A stretch of DNA of 9,310 nucleotides from Actinomycetes bacterium (lineage in GTDB: Bacteria; Actinomycetota; Actinomycetes; Actinomycetales; Cellulomonadaceae), in NCBI GenBank assembly GCA_023460255.1, contig JAEWQZ010000314.1:1-9310 (forward strand). The letters are read 5' to 3'. Under the pieces are notes generated by a model. That model made no database searches. It was given only the letters and a program-made list of their open reading frames with translations, and was not told the origin of the DNA. Each line of letters opens with the position of its first letter. The first letter of the stretch is position 1. This document shows, one piece after another, positions 1-4,900 of this stretch. The translations under genes and the position numbers were made by a program.

Positions 1-209
1 TCGTCGCCGTCTCGGCGCGCGCGGTCGACGGCGCCGCGACGGAGGCCGCGCTGGTGGCCGTCGCCGACGCCTTCGGGCTCCGCCGCCGCCACGTGGAGCT
101 GGTGGCAGGGGCGACGGCCCGGGACAAGGTCGTCGCCCTTGAGCTGCCCGACGCCGCCGCGCGCGCCCGCGCGTCGGACCGCCTCGCCGCGCTGCTCGCC
201 GCCCGCTGA
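1..209 (+). CDS. DUF167 (YggU-like) family protein, 3' fragment
   Basis: Frame 3 is open from the left edge to a TGA at 207-209 and gives 68 codons, so the gene starts upstream of the window. The fragment begins VAVSARAVDGAATEAAL and continues through FGLRRRHVELVAGATARDK to a short Ala-rich helix. This follows the DUF167 pattern: a V-x-V-x-A-x-x-V-D-G-x-A-x-E-A strand-helix, then an [FL]G-[VL]-x-x-x-x-V-E-[LI]-V-x-G-x-x-x-R-x-K segment. Family members are small, about 75-100 residues, so most of the protein is present. Their biochemical role is not established, so no function is assigned. A 143-base gap separates it from the esterase gene on the same strand, which probably has its own promoter. 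Confidence 0.8.
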   Translation, partial: VAVSARAVDGAATEAALVAVADAFGLRRRHVELVAGATARDKVVALELPDAAARARASDRLAALLAAR

Positions 210-300
210 CGCCCACCCGCCCGCCGACGCCCCCCGACGCCCGCCACCGCCACTCCACTGTCGCGCCCTTTCCCGGAGTCGCCGAACCGTGATCGAAACC

Positions 301-324
301 GCTCCCGACCGGCCGCGCGGGAGC
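301..324. other. Inverted repeat upstream of the esterase gene
   Basis: GCTCCCG at 301-307 is the exact reverse complement of CGGGAGC at 318-324, with a 10-base spacer. The repeat lies 92 bases after the DUF167 stop and 28 bases before the esterase start. It could be a weak hairpin terminator for the upstream gene or a regulatory site next to the esterase promoter. A weak -10-like TACGAT follows at 326-331, but I see no good -35 partner. There is no T-rich tract. In DNA this GC-rich a 7-bp repeat may be chance. Confidence 0.3.
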
Positions 325-352
325 CTACGATCCCGTCCGACGAGGGAGGACG

Positions 353-1387
353 ATGCGGCGGGCAGGGGTTGTCGCGGCGACGCTCGCGCTCGCCGTCACC
401 GTGCTGCCGACGGCGGGTTGCACAGGAGGGGGCGGTGCGGGAGGCGGCGCGGACGGGCCGACACCCACGCCTGCGACCGAGCTGCACGGCCGCTCCGTCG
501 AGGAGACGGTGGACACCCCGTCGCTGGCGAACAACATCCTCGGTGACCCGGCGGAGCGCGACATCGTGGTGCACCTGCCGCCGTCGTACGACACCTCGGA
601 CGCCCGGTACCCCGTCGTCTTCTACCTCGCCGGCGCCGACGAGCCCGTAGGCCGGCTGCGCGGGTACACGAGCATGATGTGGGACGCCATGCTGGCCGAG
701 GGGATGCGCGAGCTCATCGTCGTGGAGGTCGACGGTGCGAGCTCGATCGGCAACACCTTCTACACGAACTCGCCGGTGACGGGGAACGCCGAGGACGCGC
801 TGGTCGTCGACCTCGTCGCGCACGTCGACGCGACCTACCGCACGGTGCCGGAGGCCGCCGCGCGGGGCCTGTCGGGGTTCTCGATGGGCGGGTCGGGCAC
901 CGTGAACGTGGGGCTGCGGCACGCCGACGTCTTCTCGGCCCTGTACGCCGCGTCGCCCGGGCTGCTGCGTCCGGAGGACGGGCTCGCCGAGTTCCTGCGG
1001 TCCAACCGGGCGTGGGCCTGCTACGGCGCCGCGTTCGCGCCCGACCCCGACGCCCCCTACCCGCACCACCTGCCCATCGACCCGGACGTGCCGCTCGAGG
1101 AGCAGGACCCGGTCGCGGTGGCTGCGTGGGAGGCGGGGTACGGCGCGCTGGAGCAGAAGGTGGCCGACCACCTCGCCCGGGCCGACCGTCTGACGGGCGT
1201 GCGGATCAGCTACGGGACACGGGACGGCTACCCGTGGATCCCCCAGGGCTCCGCGTACCTCGTGGAGCTCCTCCTGGACAGGGGCGTGCCGGCGACCGAG
1301 CGCCCGTTCGACGGCCCGCACGCCCTCGACGCCGACTTCGCGACCGACTACGTGGCGTTCTTCTCCGGGCACCTCAGCACCGACTGA
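353..1387 (+). CDS. Secreted lipoprotein esterase, alpha/beta hydrolase (esterase-D/feruloyl-esterase-like)
   Basis: A 344-residue protein. The start is supported by a purine-rich ribosome-binding site, GAGGGAGGA at 342-350, just before the ATG. The N-terminus is a lipoprotein leader: MRR, a hydrophobic stretch, then LPTAGC with the lipidation Cys at residue 23, followed by a Gly-rich tether. The mature protein should therefore be anchored outside the membrane. The body matches the putative-esterase family (PF00756). It has the D-I-V-V-H-L-P-P-S-Y-D-T-S entry strand, the nucleophile elbow G-F-S-M-G-G with Ser177, a likely acid Asp291 in YGTRDGYPW, and His323 in DGPHALD. Family members include feruloyl and acetyl xylan esterases, S-formylglutathione hydrolase and mycolyltransferases, so the substrate cannot be read from sequence. 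The xylanase about 6.7 kb away makes a hemicellulose-ester role possible, but this is inference. The gene ends 21 bases from the convergent NTF2-like gene. Confidence 0.85.
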   Translation: MRRAGVVAATLALAVTVLPTAGCTGGGGAGGGADGPTPTPATELHGRSVEETVDTPSLANNILGDPAERDIVVHLPPSYDTSDARYPVVFYLAGADEPVGRLRGYTSMMWDAMLAEGMRELIVVEVDGASSIGNTFYTNSPVTGNAEDALVVDLVAHVDATYRTVPEAAARGLSGFSMGGSGTVNVGLRHADVFSALYAASPGLLRPEDGLAEFLRSNRAWACYGAAFAPDPDAPYPHHLPIDPDVPLEEQDPVAVAAWEAGYGALEQKVADHLARADRLTGVRISYGTRDGYPWIPQGSAYLVELLLDRGVPATERPFDGPHALDADFATDYVAFFSGHLSTD

Positions 1388-1408
1388 GCGCCCGGGGCGC
1401 CGGCCCGC

Positions 1409-1774
1409 CTAGGTGGGCGTGTGCTGGTGGAACGCGAGGCGCCAGCCGCCGGGACGCCGGACGTACAGGCTCGAGACGAGCGCGGAGTAGAGCGTCTCGC
1501 CGCGGTGCGCACTGGCGGAGTACGTCACCATCGCCACGTCGTCGGTGACGTGCTGCACCGCCCAGCCGGTGAGGTGGTACCAGTCCCAGGGGGCCCCGGA
1601 CATGGCCTTGAGGGCGGCCGGGCGGCTCGTGATCGTCAGGCCGCCGGGCAGCAGCATCGTGATCTGCGTGTCGAGCACCGAGTTGTAGAAGGCGACGACG
1701 CCGCCCCCGCCGGCGAGCAGGGCCTGCCAGCCCTGGTCCTCGAGGGCGATGAGCTCGTCGTCCATGGCTCTCAT
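1409..1774 (-). CDS. NTF2-like / DUF4440 (SnoaL-type) family protein
   Basis: A 121-residue cytoplasmic-looking protein with no signal peptide or membrane segment, read from ATG at 1774 to TAG at 1409-1411. A second in-frame ATG at residue 4 (1765) is an equally possible start. GGAG lies 4 bases upstream of the first ATG, which is close, and an AGG lies 9 bases upstream of the second. The sequence has the single-domain cone-fold pattern of DUF4440: an N-terminal helix with LEDQGWQALLAGGG, a strand-rich middle with MLLPGGLTITSR, a PWDWYHLTGW segment, and the closing strands SLYVRRPGGWRLAFHQHTP. The family mixes ketosteroid-isomerase-like enzymes, polyketide cyclases and ligand-binding proteins of unknown role. 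No catalytic residues can be assigned, so the function is unknown. It is convergent with the esterase gene and divergent from the amylase-pullulanase gene. Confidence 0.8.
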   Translation of the reverse strand: MRAMDDELIALEDQGWQALLAGGGGVVAFYNSVLDTQITMLLPGGLTITSRPAALKAMSGAPWDWYHLTGWAVQHVTDDVAMVTYSASAHRGETLYSALVSSLYVRRPGGWRLAFHQHTPT

Positions 1775-1831
1775 CCTGCTCCGTGGGCGGTGCCGGCGCC
1801 TCCCCGTCTCGCATCGGCTCCAGTCATCCCA

Positions 1832-1861
1832 TTGCTGGATCTTGCTGCAAGCGGTTACAGT
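1832..1861 (+). promoter_or_regulatory. Candidate promoter of the amylase-pullulanase gene
   Basis: TTGCTG at 1832-1837 and TACAGT at 1856-1861 are separated by 18 bases. They resemble a housekeeping -35 (TTGACA) and -10 (TATAAT), with 3 and 4 of 6 matches, and the -10 keeps the key T, A and final T. Transcription would begin near 1868, giving a leader of about 50 bases. The LacI-type operator overlaps the spacer and -10, as expected for repression. The match is only moderate. Confidence 0.4.
1846..1859. promoter_or_regulatory. LacI-family-type operator
   Basis: TGCAAGCGGTTACA is an imperfect palindrome centred on CG, with 10 of 14 positions symmetric. It follows the general AAnCGnTT core of LacI/GalR-family operators. 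It overlaps a perfect interrupted palindrome, CTTGCTGCAAG (1841-1851). TTGCTG also occurs twice at a 10-base step, at 1832 and 1842. Position between the divergent NTF2-like and amylase-pullulanase genes, on top of the candidate -10, fits maltose- or glucose-responsive repression of starch enzymes by a MalR-like protein. The regulator is not encoded in the window and its identity is inferred. Confidence 0.55.
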
Positions 1862-1875
1862 CCGCCCACCGGCAC

Positions 1876-1889
1876 TTCACCCGGGTGAA
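1876..1889. promoter_or_regulatory. Perfect 14-bp palindrome in the 5' leader
   Basis: TTCACCCGGGTGAA is exactly self-complementary with no spacer and lies 28 bases upstream of the ATG at 1918, downstream of the LacI-type site. Perfect symmetry over 14 bases, with A/T at both ends in otherwise GC-rich DNA, is unlike background. It could be a second operator for a dimeric repressor acting just after the transcription start. I do not recognise the regulator. A leader RNA hairpin is less likely because a spacerless palindrome forms a poor loop. Confidence 0.45.
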
Positions 1890-1906
1890 AATCCGCAGTT
1901 GGCGAC

Positions 1907-1913
1907 GAGGGGG
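1907..1913 (+). promoter_or_regulatory. Ribosome-binding site deciding the amylase-pullulanase start
   Basis: GAGGGGG sits 4 bases before the ATG at 1918, which directly opens a typical signal peptide. The frame stays open back to an ATG at 1783, but that start would add 45 residues unlike a secretion leader and would put the promoter and operators inside coding sequence. The start at 1918 is therefore preferred. Confidence 0.75.
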
Positions 1914-1917
1914 TCCC

Positions 1918-4900
1918 ATGTCCGCGGCAGCTCGACCCGTACCCGCACCATCCGCCCGGAGCCCGAGGAGGCTGCCGGCCCGGACGGCGGTCGCCGCGGC
2001 CACGGCGCTCGGCGTCAGCCTCGTGGGCGCGGTGGTGCTCGTCCCCACGACGTCGGCCGCCGCCGCGGTCAGCGCCGCGCTCGTCGGCGACCTCCAGTCC
2101 GAGCTCGGCTGTCCCGGCGACTGGCAGCCCGACTGCACCTTCACCGAGCTCGAGCCCACCGGCGAGCCCGGCATCTTCGCCGCGGAGTTCACGGTCCCGG
2201 GCGGGCGCTGGGAGTACAAGGTCGCGCTGAACGACACCTGGGACGAGTCCTACGGCCGCGACGGCGGCGCCGACAACGCGCCCCTGGAGCTCGGTGGGCC
2301 CGCCCGTCTGCGCGTCGTCTACGACGACACCACGCACCGCACGGCCCTGGTGCCCCTCGACCTGGCCGGGGAGTACACCGCGGCCGACGACGCGCTGGTC
2401 GCCGAGCCGGTCCGCCAGGCCGGGTCGACCGAGCAGTTCTACTTCGTGATGACCGACCGGTTCGCCAACGCCGACCCCACGAACGACACGGGAGGCCTGA
2501 CCGGCGACCGTCTCGAGACGGGCTTCGACCCCACCGACAAGGGCTTCTACCTGGGCGGCGACCTCGCCGGCCTGCGTGACCGGCTCGACTACATCGAGGG
2601 CCTCGGCGCCAGCGCCATCTGGCTCACGCCGTCGTTCAAGAACCGCCCGGTCCAGGGCACGGGCGCCGACGTGTCCGCCGGGTACCACGGGTACTGGATC
2701 ACCGACTTCACCCAGATCGACCCCCACCTGGGCACGAACGCCGAGCTCGAGGCCTTCATCGACGACGCGCACGACCGCGGGATCAAGGTCTACTTCGACA
2801 TCATCACCAACCACACGGCGGACGTGATCGCCTACGCCGAGGGCCAGTACTCCTACATCGACCAGGCCACCAGCCCGTACTACCTGGCCGACGGCGTGAC
2901 GCCCTTCGACCCGGCCGACTACGCGGGCGGCGACGACTTCCCGGTGCTCGACCCGGTGGCGTCCTTCCCCTACACGCCCGTCGTCGACCCCGCCGACGCC
3001 GACGTCAAGGTCCCCGCGTGGCTCAACGACGTCACGCTGTACCACAACCGCGGCAACTCGACCTACAGCGGTGAGTCGACCACCTACGGCGACTTCTCCG
3101 GGCTCGACGACCTCATGACCGAGCACCCGACGGTGGTCGACGGCTTCGTCGAGGTGTACACCGACTGGATCGACCTGGGCATCGACGGCTTCCGCATCGA
3201 CACGGCCAAGCACGTGAACTTCGAGTTCTGGGAGGAGTGGACCACCGAGGTCCTCGACTACGCGCACGCCGCGGGCAAGCCGGAGTTCTTCATGTTCGGC
3301 GAGGTGTACGACGCCGACCCGGCCAAGCTCTCCCCGTACGTGCGCCGCACGGACATGAACTCGGTGCTCGACTTCACGTTCCAGTCCGCCGCGTCGACGT
3401 TCGCGCGCGGCTTCAGCCCGGACGCCCTGCGCCAGCTCTTCGCCGGCGACGACATGTACACGACCCCGACGACGAGCGCCTCGGCCCTGCCGACGTTCCT
3501 CGGCAACCACGACATGGGCCGGATCGGCTACTTCGTGGCCGGCGACGGCGACGGCCTGGCGCGCTCGGAGCTCGCACACTCCCTGATGTACCTCACGCGC
3601 GGGCAGCCGGTCGTCTACTACGGCGACGAGCAGGGCTTCGTGGGGCTGGGCGGGGACAAGAGCGCCCGGCAGACCCTCTTCGCCTCGCAGGTCGAGGAGT
3701 ACACCTCCCAGCAGCTGCTCACCGGCGAGGCCGTCGGTTCCGTCGACAGGTTCGACACCGACGCGCAACTCTACGAGCACATCGCGGCGCTCGCCGACCT
3801 GCGGGCGGGCACGCCGGCGCTGGAGAGCGGCGCGCAGATCGAGCGTCCGGTCACGGGCCCGGGCGAGGACTCGGTGTACGCGTTCTCGCGCGTCGACGCC
3901 GACGAGCGCGTCGAGCACCTCGTCGCCGTGAACAACGCCACGGCGTCCGCGACCGTCACCGTCGACACGCTGACGCCGGGCGCCGGCTTCACGTCGCTCC
4001 TCGGCGGCCACGCCGCCGTCACCGCCGACGCCGACGGACTGGTCACCCTCGCCGTCCCGGCCCTGTCGGCCGTGGTGCTGGTGGCCGATGCCGACGTCGC
4101 CGCGGGCGCGAACCAGATCGTCGTCGACCTCCCGACGCCGGGTGCCGCGCTGTCCGGCCTGACGCCGGTGCGCGCCGACGTCGACGACGTGTGGGCGCAG
4201 ACGTCCTTCGCGTACCGGCTCGTCGGCTCGGACGAGTGGACGCCGCTCGGCACCGCGGAGACCACGACGCCGCGGGTGTTCCACGACGTCGCCGGCCTGC
4301 GTGCCGGCGCGCTCGTCGAGTACCGCGCCGTCACCACCGACGCCGCGGGCACACGCCTGGCCGCGTCGACCTACGGCTCGGTCGGCCTCGCCGTCGACGG
4401 CGTCGTGCCGGACGACCCCGAGGAGCCCGGGCCCGGCACGGGGCGCACGGACATCACCGTCTCCATCCCCGGCACGCTCAACTCCGAGCTCGGCTGCCCG
4501 GGTGACTGGCAGCCCGAGTGCGAGGCGATCCGCCTGCCGCACGTCGGCAACGGCGTCTACGCGGGCACCTTCACCGTCCCGGCCGGCGACTGGCTCTACA
4601 AGATCGCCATCAACGGCTCGTGGGACGAGAACTACGGCGCCGGCGGCGTGCCGGGCGGCGACAACGTGCCGTTCACGCTTGCCGCGGAGACGGCCGTGAC
4701 GTTCGTCTACGACGACGCCACGAAGTGGTTCACCTCGAGCGCGCAGGGGCCGCTGATCACCCTGCCGGGCAGCTACCAGAGCGAGGTCGGCTGCCCGGGC
4801 GACTGGCAGCCGGAGTGCCTGGTCACGTCGCTCCAGGACCCCGACGGTGACGGCGTCCACACGTACACGACGGCGGCGATCCCGGCCGGGGCGTGGGAGG

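Noticed and set aside
301..324. GCTCCCG...CGGGAGC as a CebR-type cellulose-response operator
   Set aside because: The CebR operator is a compact TGGGAGCGCTCCCA. Here the half-sites are in the opposite order and 10 bases apart, so I list it only as a generic inverted repeat.
679..1548. A long plus-strand frame overlapping the esterase
   Set aside because: Its translation is Arg/Gly/Ala-rich low-complexity sequence, out of frame with the well-supported esterase that has a lipobox and nucleophile elbow.
1783..1917. A 45-residue N-terminal extension of the amylase-pullulanase
   Set aside because: The extra residues do not resemble a secretion signal and would overlap the operator, palindrome and ribosome-binding site. 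The ATG at 1918 has a GAGGGGG site and opens a normal signal peptide.
1966..1992. Twin-arginine secretion signal in the amylase-pullulanase
   Set aside because: An RR pair is present (SPRRLPAR), but the following residues do not match the Tat consensus of a hydrophobic pair and Lys after RRx. An ordinary Sec signal is more likely.
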